A stretch of DNA of 64,000 bases, from assembly GCF_026616895.1 (NCBI RefSeq), contig NZ_JANYME010000005.1, positions 62,001-126,000 on the forward strand, written 5' to 3'. This document shows, one piece after another, positions 54,477 through 63,016 of this stretch; positions within the stretch are counted from its first letter, which is position 1; the number at the start of each line of letters is the position of its first letter. Below the pieces are notes generated by a model that worked only from the letters and a program-made list of their open reading frames with translations, had not been told where the DNA came from and made no database searches. The position numbers and the translations under genes were made by a program. The stretch is from Campylobacter sp. MG1. Its GTDB lineage: Bacteria; Campylobacterota; Campylobacteria; Campylobacterales; Campylobacteraceae.

Positions 54477-55757
54477 ATGAATTATTATGATTTAGTGCAA
54501 ATTAAAGATTATTTAAAGCAATATAAAAAGATAAATCGTGCATATAGAATAAATGATAATTGCTTATGTATTGAGTTTAAAGATAAATTATATTTTGATT
54601 TAACCAAGGGCAAAAGTGCAATTTATAGTGGTAATTTATATGCTAAAGATTATACTAGTCCATTTGATTTACAGCTTAAAAAAATGCTTTTTAACGCAAG
54701 TATTTTAGATATTAAAGTGCCTATAAATAATAGGATTTTAGAGTTTAAACTAGCCTTAGCTCACGCTTATAAAAAAATGGAATTTTATTTAATACTTGAG
54801 TTTTCAGGAAAATTTACAAATGCACTAATCTTAGATGATAAAAGAAATATAATAAGTGCCTTAAGATACGGCAAAAACAATCTTAGAGATATTTTACAAA
54901 ATGAACCTTACATAGATTTAGAACCTACAAAAATCACTGAAAAAAATATAAAAATTGAAGATTTTAAAGTTTATTTCGCAAATATTTTTGCAAGTCTTCA
55001 AAACGAGAAATTAAACTCATTAAAAGCTCAAAAAATAATGGAAAATGATAAAAAAATTGAAAAATTAGAGCTTTTAATAAATTCTTTAGAAGATGAAGAA
55101 TTACTAAACAAAAAAGCACTTTATGAATACGCAAAAGGCGATGCACTAAAAGAAAACTTATATAAAATAAAAGATTACGAAAGAGAATTTGAAATAGGAA
55201 TTTATAAATATTCTTTAATCAATTCTGCAAAATATGAGCTAAATAATATTTATAAAAACGCTAAAAAATTAAGCCAAAAAGCAAAAAATATAAGCATAGA
55301 AAAAGATAATCTAAACGAAAAAATAAATGCTTTAAATAGCCTAAAACAAGCAATAATTTGCACAAAAGATGAAGTATTTTTACGCTCATTATTCGCAAAA
55401 AACAATAAAAAAGGCAAAACCCAGCAAAATCCAAACATATTAAATTTTTATGTAAATGATTACAAAATTAGCGTAGGACTTAATGAAAACGCTAATGAAT
55501 ATTTGCTAAAAAATAGCAAAAAAGATGATTTATGGTTTCATTTAAAGGATTTAAAAGGCTCTCATGTAATAATTTCAAGCAACAAAAAAAGCTATGATAT
55601 AGATTTAATCTATCATGCTGCAAGTCTTTGTGCTTGTTATTCTGGTAAAAAAGAAGGTAATTTTTTAGTAGATTTTACAAAAAGAGCAAATGTAAAAATT
55701 ATTGAAAAAGCATTCGTTAATTATGTTAATTACGATACTATAAAGGTTTTTTTATGA
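54477..55757 (+). CDS. NFACT (Rqc2/FbpA-like) family protein
   Basis: 426 residues. N-terminal NFACT-N part (MNYYDLVQIKDYLKQYKKIN onward), a central Lys/Glu coiled coil (residues about 175-300) and a C-terminal NFACT-R domain with KKDDLWFHLKDLKGSHVII and YHAASLCACYSGKKEG. Bacterial RqcH relatives sense stalled ribosomes and add alanine tails; some are called fibronectin-binding proteins. It is shorter than full-length RqcH, so alanine tailing is uncertain. Overlaps the next gene by 4 bases. Confidence 0.87.
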   Translation: MNYYDLVQIKDYLKQYKKINRAYRINDNCLCIEFKDKLYFDLTKGKSAIYSGNLYAKDYTSPFDLQLKKMLFNASILDIKVPINNRILEFKLALAHAYKKMEFYLILEFSGKFTNALILDDKRNIISALRYGKNNLRDILQNEPYIDLEPTKITEKNIKIEDFKVYFANIFASLQNEKLNSLKAQKIMENDKKIEKLELLINSLEDEELLNKKALYEYAKGDALKENLYKIKDYEREFEIGIYKYSLINSAKYELNNIYKNAKKLSQKAKNISIEKDNLNEKINALNSLKQAIICTKDEVFLRSLFAKNNKKGKTQQNPNILNFYVNDYKISVGLNENANEYLLKNSKKDDLWFHLKDLKGSHVIISSNKKSYDIDLIYHAASLCACYSGKKEGNFLVDFTKRANVKIIEKAFVNYVNYDTIKVFL

Positions 55758-56068
55758 GTGTAAATAATATTGGAAATATAAATTATATAAATCAAAATCA
55801 AGGCGTAGCGATTGATAATCACGCAAAACATAATGCAAAAATGTTTGCTGATGAGCAAATTACTTTAGTTACGCCAGAAGTTAATGTAATAGAAGAAAGT
55901 AGCGAAAGCTCAAAAACAAACACAAATCTTGATGATGAAAAATCATATCAAGATGAACGCCCTAAAAAAGAGCATAAAAGAGCTAATTTTTTCGGTGTTA
56001 TGATAGAAGAAGATGAAGAAATTGAAGAAATAAAAGAAAGCGATAGGCTTTTTGATAAACTTGTTTAA
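55754..56068 (+). CDS. Small acidic protein of unknown function
   Basis: 104 residues, no membrane helix or signal. The N-terminal 50 residues are Asn/Gln-rich (NNIGNINYINQNQG); the C-terminal 40 are very acidic (GVMIEEDEEIEEIKESDRL). Predicted to be mostly disordered. Located between the NFACT gene and cdsA; a similar short gene is recalled at this place in Campylobacter jejuni. Role unknown. Confidence 0.75.
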   Translation: MSVNNIGNINYINQNQGVAIDNHAKHNAKMFADEQITLVTPEVNVIEESSESSKTNTNLDDEKSYQDERPKKEHKRANFFGVMIEEDEEIEEIKESDRLFDKLV

Positions 56069-56077
56069 GGAGTATTT

Positions 56078-56806
56078 ATGTTGAATGAAAAAATAAAAAC
56101 AGGCTTAATTTTTGCAATAATTGCAGTAATTTTTCTAGCGATAAATTCTTATTATTTATGGCTAATAATATTTTTATTGGCTAGTGGCATTGGATATTTT
56201 GAAGCTTGTAAATTATTTGATACTAAAAATAATTATTTAATTTTAGCTTTAGGATTGATATTAGGAATTTATACTCAAATGCCTGTGGTTTCTATGATTT
56301 TTGCTATTTTAGTTCTTGCTTCTTTTTTAGCATACAAACAAGGAGATTTAAAAGAAATTCTACCATTTATTTATGCAGGAATTGGAATTAGCTTTATTTT
56401 TGAAACTTATATTAGATTTGAATTAAGTGGCTTTATTTGGCTACTTTTAAGCGTTGTTTTATGTGATAGTTTTGCTTATTTTGTAGGTAAAAAATATGGA
56501 AAAACTAGCTTTAGCCCAAGTTCTCCTAATAAGACTTTAGAAGGAGTAATCGGTGGAATTATCATTAGCACAATAATTTCAAGCATTTATGCTAGTTTTG
56601 TTTATAGTGAGATTGGCTTTTTTGGAGTTTTATTTTTATCATTTTTAATGGCATTTTTTGCTGTATTTGGAGATTTATTTGAAAGCTATTTAAAACGCTT
56701 AGCGAAGGTTAAAGATAGTGGGGAGCTTTTCCCTGGACATGGCGGAGTATTAGATAGAGTTGATGCTTTGATTTTTGCTAGTATTATTATGGTGGTATTC
56801 TTATGA
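56078..56806 (+). CDS. cdsA: Phosphatidate cytidylyltransferase
   Basis: 242 residues, about seven membrane helices. Signature: SPNKTLEGVIGGI near residues 150-162 and the C-terminal GDLFESYLKRLAKVKDSGELFPGHGGVLDRVDAL. It makes CDP-diacylglycerol for all phospholipids, including the phosphatidylethanolamine used by EptC. AAGGAGT precedes the ATG. Overlaps dxr by 4 bases. Confidence 0.96.
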   Translation: MLNEKIKTGLIFAIIAVIFLAINSYYLWLIIFLLASGIGYFEACKLFDTKNNYLILALGLILGIYTQMPVVSMIFAILVLASFLAYKQGDLKEILPFIYAGIGISFIFETYIRFELSGFIWLLLSVVLCDSFAYFVGKKYGKTSFSPSSPNKTLEGVIGGIIISTIISSIYASFVYSEIGFFGVLFLSFLMAFFAVFGDLFESYLKRLAKVKDSGELFPGHGGVLDRVDALIFASIIMVVFL

Positions 56807-57897
56807 GCTTTACTATAAATCCAACAAAACCTGAAATTATAAGCGTATTTGGTTCAACTGGTTCAATCGGCGTTAATGCTTTAAAAATAATAAAACAAGC
56901 TGATATTAAATTAGAGTGCATTAGTGCTTATAAAAACTATGAATTATTAAACGAACAAATAAAAATGTTTAATCCTAAAATAGTCTTAGCAAGTGATGAA
57001 ATACTAGATAAAGTAAATCATTCTAATAAATACTCAATAAAAGACGCTGCATTTATAATGCAAGATTTAAAAAGCGATGGAATTATCAATGCAATAGTAG
57101 GATTTGCAGGGCTTAAAATATCTTTACAAACTCAAGAATTAGATAAAAAACTCTTTTTAGCAAATAAAGAAAGCTTGGTTGTGGCTGGAAAATTTCTTGA
57201 TACTTTTAATATCTCTCCTATTGATAGCGAACATAGTGCATTAGCAGCACTTTTAAGGGGTATTAAACACCCTAAAAAGCTCACAATTACTGCTAGTGGT
57301 GGGGCATTTTTTAAATACAATGAAGTTGCAAATCTAAAAGCAAACGAAGCCTTAAAACACCCTAATTGGGATATGGGGGCAAAAATCACAATAGATAGTG
57401 CAACAATGACAAATAAGCTTTATGAATTAATAGAAGCAAAACATTTATATCCTAATTTAGAATTAGACGCAATCATAGAGCCAAGCTCAAGTATTCACGC
57501 ATTTTGCGAAAGTATTAATGGCTCAATGAGTGCTTATTTTAGCGTGCCTGATATGAAGCTTAGCATTGCAAATGCACTCTTAGGTGAGAGTGATTTTGCT
57601 GCTTGTGAATATTTTGATATTTTAAAACTTGCTAAATTAGAATTCTTTGAGATAAATCCTAATAAATACCCTATTTTCAAACTAAAAGATGAGCTATTAA
57701 ATAATCCTGATTTAGGTGTTATTATCAATGCTGCTAATGAAGAATTTGTATATAAATATTTAAAAGATGAATGTAAATTCTATGATATTAGCGACGCAGT
57801 ATTTAAGGCTTTAGATAAATTTGCTGATAGTAAAATAAATACTATTGATGATGTGTTTAGTGTAGATAAAATGGTAAGAGAGTTTTTGAATGCTTAA
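56803..57897 (+). CDS. dxr: 1-deoxy-D-xylulose 5-phosphate reductoisomerase
   Basis: 364 residues. NADPH-binding VFGSTGSIGVNALKII; LANKESLVVAG; the catalytic SEHSALAALLRG and ASGGAFF; and the substrate loop HPNWDMGAKITIDSATMTNK. It is the committed enzyme of non-mevalonate isoprenoid synthesis. C-terminal helical domain present. Overlaps pgp1 by 8 bases. Confidence 0.97.
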   Translation: MSFTINPTKPEIISVFGSTGSIGVNALKIIKQADIKLECISAYKNYELLNEQIKMFNPKIVLASDEILDKVNHSNKYSIKDAAFIMQDLKSDGIINAIVGFAGLKISLQTQELDKKLFLANKESLVVAGKFLDTFNISPIDSEHSALAALLRGIKHPKKLTITASGGAFFKYNEVANLKANEALKHPNWDMGAKITIDSATMTNKLYELIEAKHLYPNLELDAIIEPSSSIHAFCESINGSMSAYFSVPDMKLSIANALLGESDFAACEYFDILKLAKLEFFEINPNKYPIFKLKDELLNNPDLGVIINAANEEFVYKYLKDECKFYDISDAVFKALDKFADSKINTIDDVFSVDKMVREFLNA

Positions 57898-59167
57898 GAT
57901 ATTTTTAACATTTTTAAGTCTTAATTTATTTGCTTTAAATTTTACTATAAACACTTTAGGAGAATGTGAAAAAGTTTGTGATAATACCGTTTTGATTTTT
58001 GGCGGTATTCAAGGAGATGAGCCAGGTGGTTTTCACGCTGCTAGCTTATTAATCACGGATTATAAAATCACTAAAGGAAAAGTAATTGTCGTGCCAAATC
58101 TTGCATTTGATTCAATAATTGCTAGAAGTCGTGGAGAATTTGGAGATTTAAATCGCAAATTTGCAGAACTTAGCGAAGATGACCCTGATTATTACACAGT
58201 TGAATTAATCAAAAAAATAATAACTTTACCTGAAGTAAAACTCATAATAAATCTTCACGATGGTAGTGGATATTATTCTCCAAAATACATAAATAAAGAT
58301 AAAAATCCATCTAAATGGGGAAATTCTTGTATAATTGACCAAGATGAAATTAATGCAAAATACGGTAAATTAAACGAAATAGCCAGTGCTACATGTGAGG
58401 TTATTAATCAAAATTTATTAAACAAAATTCACACATATAATCTTAAAAACACAAACACAGCAAAAGGTGACAAAGAAATGCTAAAAAGTCTTACATACTA
58501 TGCTATAACGCAAGGTAAAGCTGCCTATGCAAATGAAGCTAGCAAAAATCTCTTAACCCACGAAAGAGCGTATTATCATTTACTTGCGATTGAAAATTAC
58601 CTAAAAGCAGCTGGAGTTGAATTTGAGCGTGATTTTGAATTAAAACCAAATGAAGTAAAAAATGCTATAGAAAAGGCTATATTAGTAAAACTTGATAATA
58701 GATTTTTATTATATTTACATAACGCAAGGCCTGTAATTAATTATATACCGATTAAACTACCATTTAAATATAATGCTAGTAATGAATTAACTGCAATTTT
58801 TCCAAATAAAGATAAAAAAAGTTTTTCTATACAATACGGCAATCGTTTTCAAACAAAATTATTACTAGAAAAAAATGTAGAATATAGTGATATTACTGAT
58901 AAATTAGAATTAATTGTAGATGATAAAGAGATAAATACAAAATTTGCAAAAATCATAAAAGTGAAAAACTATTTTCTAATCAAAAATAAAGAGAATGTAA
59001 GAATAAATGTAATAGGCTACAACACAAAAGGAAGTGAATACAATATAAAAATAAGTCTTAAAAATATGCAAAAACAATACTCAATTGATAAAGCAGGTAA
59101 GATTTATAGGGTTGAAGCTTACGAGGATAAAAAATTTATAGGTGCTATTTTAGTTAAATTTATATAA
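57890..59167 (+). CDS. pgp1: Peptidoglycan DL-carboxypeptidase (helical shape)
   Basis: 425 residues with a signal peptide (IFLTFLSLNLFA). The zinc-binding residues expected for the Pgp1/Csd4 class are in GGIQGDEPGG (Gln where most M14 enzymes have His, then Glu) and LIINLHDGSGYY. It trims tripeptides to dipeptides in peptidoglycan and sets helical cell shape in Campylobacter and Helicobacter. The downstream parts fit the extra C-terminal domains of Csd4. Directly after dxr, as recalled for Campylobacter jejuni. Confidence 0.92.
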   Translation: MLKIFLTFLSLNLFALNFTINTLGECEKVCDNTVLIFGGIQGDEPGGFHAASLLITDYKITKGKVIVVPNLAFDSIIARSRGEFGDLNRKFAELSEDDPDYYTVELIKKIITLPEVKLIINLHDGSGYYSPKYINKDKNPSKWGNSCIIDQDEINAKYGKLNEIASATCEVINQNLLNKIHTYNLKNTNTAKGDKEMLKSLTYYAITQGKAAYANEASKNLLTHERAYYHLLAIENYLKAAGVEFERDFELKPNEVKNAIEKAILVKLDNRFLLYLHNARPVINYIPIKLPFKYNASNELTAIFPNKDKKSFSIQYGNRFQTKLLLEKNVEYSDITDKLELIVDDKEINTKFAKIIKVKNYFLIKNKENVRINVIGYNTKGSEYNIKISLKNMQKQYSIDKAGKIYRVEAYEDKKFIGAILVKFI

Positions 59168-59177
59168 TTCTTAAATT

Positions 59178-59618
59178 TTAAACAAAACTAAGTAAATTTT
59201 TAAATTTAACAATAGCACTTTCTAACGATTTTTTACCGTTTTTACTTATCTTTCTTTGTATTCCTAAAATATTTTTCTCATCTACAAAAATAGCTAAATA
59301 TAATATTTTTTTACAACTTTGTTCTAAGTATTTTGCCATTATATTAAGAGGTATTGCATGAGTAGATGTAGGTGTAATAGTAGCTAAATCGCTTACAAAT
59401 TCGGCTCCATTTTTATGTTCTAAATCAATAGCTGCATCAACTATTATAAGAATATCACTTAATATATTTTGAATTTCAAAAAAACAATCTTCAGGAGTAT
59501 CGTATCCAAAAAATACATTAATATTTGGGAATTTTTTTTGTATATATTTACCAAACAAAATCCCCAAATAATCATCACCTCTTAATCTATTTCCAACACA
59601 CAATATAGATATTTTCAC
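59178..59618 (-). CDS. hycI: Hydrogenase maturation endopeptidase (HycI-like)
   Basis: 146 residues. LCVGNRLRGDDYLGILF has the first metal-ligand Asp; IIVDAAIDL the second; PTSTHAIPLNIMAKYL the His. These bind nickel in the maturation peptidases. It should cut the C-terminal tail from the large subunit HyfG after Arg in DPCFSCTER. Last gene of the hydrogenase operon. Confidence 0.9.
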   Translation of the reverse strand: MKISILCVGNRLRGDDYLGILFGKYIQKKFPNINVFFGYDTPEDCFFEIQNILSDILIIVDAAIDLEHKNGAEFVSDLATITPTSTHAIPLNIMAKYLEQSCKKILYLAIFVDEKNILGIQRKISKNGKKSLESAIVKFKNLLSFV

Positions 59619-59965
59619 TACTTAAGCCTCAAAACTAAATAAGAACCTTTTAAATCTTTCAAAATTTCTTTTAAAGGACATTCACACATATCACTTAATA
59701 ATTTTTTAATATGTTCAATTCTTATTTCTATCTCAAAATAACGGCTTAAATTTCCAATTTTTAGCCTTGTGTATTCCCCTGAGTTATCCAAAATTTCTTT
59801 ATACTCTTCATTGCTAAATTCAGCAACTTTTTCGGTAAAATCAATAGTGCCAATACCATGTCCTACATAGGTTGAAAAGATTTTCACCTGTTCTAAAACT
59901 TGTGGCAATTCTTCGCCTTTTTCTGCATCAATATGTCTTTGAGTTAATTTCCAAACTTCTATCAT
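59618..59965 (-). CDS. hycH: HycH-like formate hydrogenlyase maturation protein
   Basis: 115 residues, cytoplasmic. Opens MIEVWKLTQRHIDAEKGEELPQ; includes YVGHGIGTIDFTEKVAEFS, the recognisable HycH-type segment, and MCECPLKEILKDL. Shorter than E. coli HycH. The role in assembly is known only in outline. It lies between the small subunit and peptidase genes. Confidence 0.82.
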   Translation of the reverse strand: MIEVWKLTQRHIDAEKGEELPQVLEQVKIFSTYVGHGIGTIDFTEKVAEFSNEEYKEILDNSGEYTRLKIGNLSRYFEIEIRIEHIKKLLSDMCECPLKEILKDLKGSYLVLRLK

Positions 59966-59966
59966 T

Positions 59967-60773
59967 TTATAACCATCTAATATTTTCTACATCTATTAAT
60001 TGTTCATCATTAACTTTAACATATTTAGCATAAACATCATTATGTAAAATTCCTAAACATTCCTTATATCTTGGGTCGTTTTCATTTTTTATCTCGCCAA
60101 GTATTACTTCTTTTGCTAAATCTGGATTTTTAGGATTTTCACAAGTTTTTAAAGCATTCATATATTTATCATAAAGTTTCCTACCAAATAAATAACTCAT
60201 TAAATTTTTTGATAAAGCTAATAATTCTTTTTCAAAAAACACATTGTCAATTATGCTTTTTTCTAAATTTAATTCTAGTTCCCCTTCAACCTTGCTATCA
60301 ACCTTTGAAATTTTTTGCTCTAAAATTCCTATCCCCATAGCAAGTCCATAAATTATACTAGCTGGGTGTGGAGGACAGCCAGGAACATAAACATCAATAG
60401 GAATAATACCTTCAAGCCCTCCATGAACACTATAACAATCATGAAATATCCCACCACTAGAACTACAAGCACCAGTAGCTACTATTATTTTAGGATCCGG
60501 TGCTGCTTCATATGCTCTTAATAAAGGATAATACATTTGCCTTGTAACAGGACCTGAAACCACTATAATATCAGCATGTCTAGGACTAGCAACTAATTTA
60601 AAACCAAAACGCTCAGGATCCCACATAGGAGTAATAGCTGCAAAAATTTCAATCTCGCAACCATTGCAACTTCCCGCATCAATTCTATACACACTAAAAC
60701 TTCTTTTTATATTTTTTAAATGTTTTATTTTTTCTTCTAAGGTATTAGCCTTTACAATCTCATCATGTATCAT
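59967..60773 (-). CDS. hyfI: Group 4 hydrogenase small subunit (HyfI/HycG-like)
   Basis: 268 residues. Proximal [4Fe-4S] cysteines in [11 protein letters not shown] (Cys36, Cys39), [11 protein letters not shown] and VPGCPPHP, as in NuoB-type subunits. The extended C-terminus (about residues 155-268) is longer than NuoB and is usual in HyfI-like proteins. No Tat signal, so it is cytoplasmic-facing. Overlaps hyfH. Confidence 0.94.
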   Translation of the reverse strand: MIHDEIVKANTLEEKIKHLKNIKRSFSVYRIDAGSCNGCEIEIFAAITPMWDPERFGFKLVASPRHADIIVVSGPVTRQMYYPLLRAYEAAPDPKIIVATGACSSSGGIFHDCYSVHGGLEGIIPIDVYVPGCPPHPASIIYGLAMGIGILEQKISKVDSKVEGELELNLEKSIIDNVFFEKELLALSKNLMSYLFGRKLYDKYMNALKTCENPKNPDLAKEVILGEIKNENDPRYKECLGILHNDVYAKYVKVNDEQLIDVENIRWL

Positions 60774-61300
60774 AATATCTCCTTAGCTTCAGTTTCTAAT
60801 GACAAAATAGCTTTTTTACTTTTACATTCAGGACAAAGATTTACATAAAATTTAGCGTTTTTTATTCTTTCTTCACTCAAATTTGATAACTCTAGTTTCC
60901 TTAATGTATAACTTATTAATCTTTTAGTGCTATATAATTTACCACACTCAGCACAGCTAGCCATATCCATTTCACCCCTTTGTATAAGAGCACTTTTATC
61001 AAATTTAGCTGCTAATTCATATTCAGTACTAAGCCTGATAGCACCAGTAGGGCATACCTCATCACATCTAGCACAAAAAATACACCTACCACAATCAAAT
61101 TCCCACACCACCTTAGTATCAACAGCCTTTACACTTATTGCATTAGGAGGACATGCAACCGAACATGCAGCACAACCTATACATAAATCAAATTTATATT
61201 TTGGTTGCCCCCTGTATGTTTCTGGTACTAAATATGGCTCTAACGGATATTTACAAGTTTCTAAACCATATTTATCAGTTATATCAATTAATTTCATCAT
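60770..61300 (-). CDS. hyfH: Hydrogenase iron-sulfur protein (HyfH-like)
   Basis: 176 residues. Two [4Fe-4S] motifs: [13 protein letters not shown] starting at Cys40, and [12 protein letters not shown] with an extra Cys70 just before it. Two further CxxC pairs, SCAECGK and NLCPECKS, follow near residues 115 and 155 and may bind zinc or a cluster. Transfers electrons between the hydrogenase centre and a partner dehydrogenase. Between hyfG and hyfI. Confidence 0.93.
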   Translation of the reverse strand: MMKLIDITDKYGLETCKYPLEPYLVPETYRGQPKYKFDLCIGCAACSVACPPNAISVKAVDTKVVWEFDCGRCIFCARCDEVCPTGAIRLSTEYELAAKFDKSALIQRGEMDMASCAECGKLYSTKRLISYTLRKLELSNLSEERIKNAKFYVNLCPECKSKKAILSLETEAKEIL

Positions 61301-61303
61301 GGC

Positions 61304-63016
61304 TTAATCCTTTTTCCTACAAATTGCTTTCAAATCTTTTTCTGTTAAAATTTTACTTTCTTTATTTTTTATATCAGTGATAATCACTCTTTCAGTACAT
61401 GAAAAACAAGGGTCTAAACTACATACAATAAGAGCTGCATCAGCTACCGAATTGCCCCTTAATTGATATCTTAAACTAGGCCAATTTGCATAAGTTGATG
61501 CTCTTGCTCTCCATCTATAAACCTTTTGTGAGCCGCCTTGCATAATCCAATGGGTTGTATCTCCTCTTGGTGCTTCAACATAGCCCATAGCATATTTTCC
61601 TGCTTGTATATTTACATTTGCTTTTATACTTAAATTTCCACTAGGCATTAATTCAAAGCATTGTCTTATGATATGTATAGAAGATTTTAAATCTTGATAT
61701 CTTACATATATTCTAGCAAAAACATCTCCACCTTCGCCAATAGATGGGGTAAATTCAATTTTTTTATAAAAATCATATGGATGGTCAATTCTATAATCAC
61801 GCATAATACCAGAACCTCTCATATTAGGACCTACTGGTGAAAAATCACGGGCAATTTGTTGGTCTAATACCCCAACTCCTTTCCATCTTTTTACTTGCCT
61901 TTTATCATCCATTATAGCATCCCAAATTTCATTTACTTGAATTTCAATATTTGCTAAAGTTTCTAAAGACTGCTTTATTTCATTACCTGTCATATCTCGT
62001 CTTAATCCACCAATAATTACATTGCCATAAGTTTTTCTACCACCTGTTACAAGTTGAGCTAATTGCATTGTATATTCACGAATTTTAAATATGTGCATAA
62101 ACGCTGTATAATTTCCTGTAGCTTCACAAGCAAGTCCTATATTTAATAAAAGTGAGTGTAATCTTTCAATTTCTGAGCAAACTATCCTTAAAGCCTGTGC
62201 TCTTTGCGGAATTTCAATACCACCAGCACGTTCTGCTGCTTCTATACAAGCGATTGAATGTGCATAACCACAAATTCCACAAATTCTCTCAGCTAAAAAT
62301 CCCATCTGGTCATAATTCATTCTATTTTCGGCTAATTTTTCCATACCTCTGTGTATGTAAAATAATCTATAATCAGCATCTACTATAGTATCACCATCAC
62401 AAAATAACCTAAAATGCCCTGGCTCTTCATTCCTAATATGCATAGGTCCTAGTGGGATATTAATTAAATCTCCATCTGGTTCATTAAATGTAAATTCAGG
62501 TTCATTTTCTGGATTTGTTATCTCTGGTCTAAAACGATAATCCATAGCATCTTTTCTAAGCGGAAATAAATCATTTGGCCAGTCATCACTTAACATTAAT
62601 CTTCTTTTATCAGGTAAACCTTCAGCAACAAGTCCAAACATATCATAAACTTCCCTTTCATACCACACACATGCAGGAACATATGGAGTAACACTAGGAT
62701 AAGTCATTTCTTTAGGTGGAATTAATGTTTTAACGGTAATAAAACATTTCTCTTCATTAGGTATTATCGGGTCATTAGGTAATTTAGAACCCTCTACTGA
62801 AAGAACATAATATAAAGCATAATTTTTATTAATACTTCTTTCATCATTACCTATCATACTAGTAAGATATGCTCCTATATCATAATATATATATTTAACA
62901 ACTGCTGGTAAATCATTTCTATCAACTAATATAGTAAGTTGTTCTTCATGCTCTCTAGTAGTTTCTAAAATATTAAATTTTTCTTCTATTAATTTTATAA
63001 ATTTATCGCCTCTCAT
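61304..63016 (-). CDS. hyfG: Group 4 [NiFe] hydrogenase large subunit (HyfG/HycE-like)
   Basis: 570 residues. N-terminal ~175 residues are NuoC-like (VWYEREVYDMFGLVAEG); the rest is the catalytic NuoD-like part. Nickel ligands are RICGICGYAHS (Cys246, Cys249) and DPCFSC (Cys537, Cys540), followed by a C-terminal extension of about 27 residues that HycI should remove after Arg543. GHFRLFCDGDTIVDADYRLFY is also typical. It forms the hydrogen-evolving or hydrogen-oxidising centre. Confidence 0.96.
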   Translation of the reverse strand: MRGDKFIKLIEEKFNILETTREHEEQLTILVDRNDLPAVVKYIYYDIGAYLTSMIGNDERSINKNYALYYVLSVEGSKLPNDPIIPNEEKCFITVKTLIPPKEMTYPSVTPYVPACVWYEREVYDMFGLVAEGLPDKRRLMLSDDWPNDLFPLRKDAMDYRFRPEITNPENEPEFTFNEPDGDLINIPLGPMHIRNEEPGHFRLFCDGDTIVDADYRLFYIHRGMEKLAENRMNYDQMGFLAERICGICGYAHSIACIEAAERAGGIEIPQRAQALRIVCSEIERLHSLLLNIGLACEATGNYTAFMHIFKIREYTMQLAQLVTGGRKTYGNVIIGGLRRDMTGNEIKQSLETLANIEIQVNEIWDAIMDDKRQVKRWKGVGVLDQQIARDFSPVGPNMRGSGIMRDYRIDHPYDFYKKIEFTPSIGEGGDVFARIYVRYQDLKSSIHIIRQCFELMPSGNLSIKANVNIQAGKYAMGYVEAPRGDTTHWIMQGGSQKVYRWRARASTYANWPSLRYQLRGNSVADAALIVCSLDPCFSCTERVIITDIKNKESKILTEKDLKAICRKKD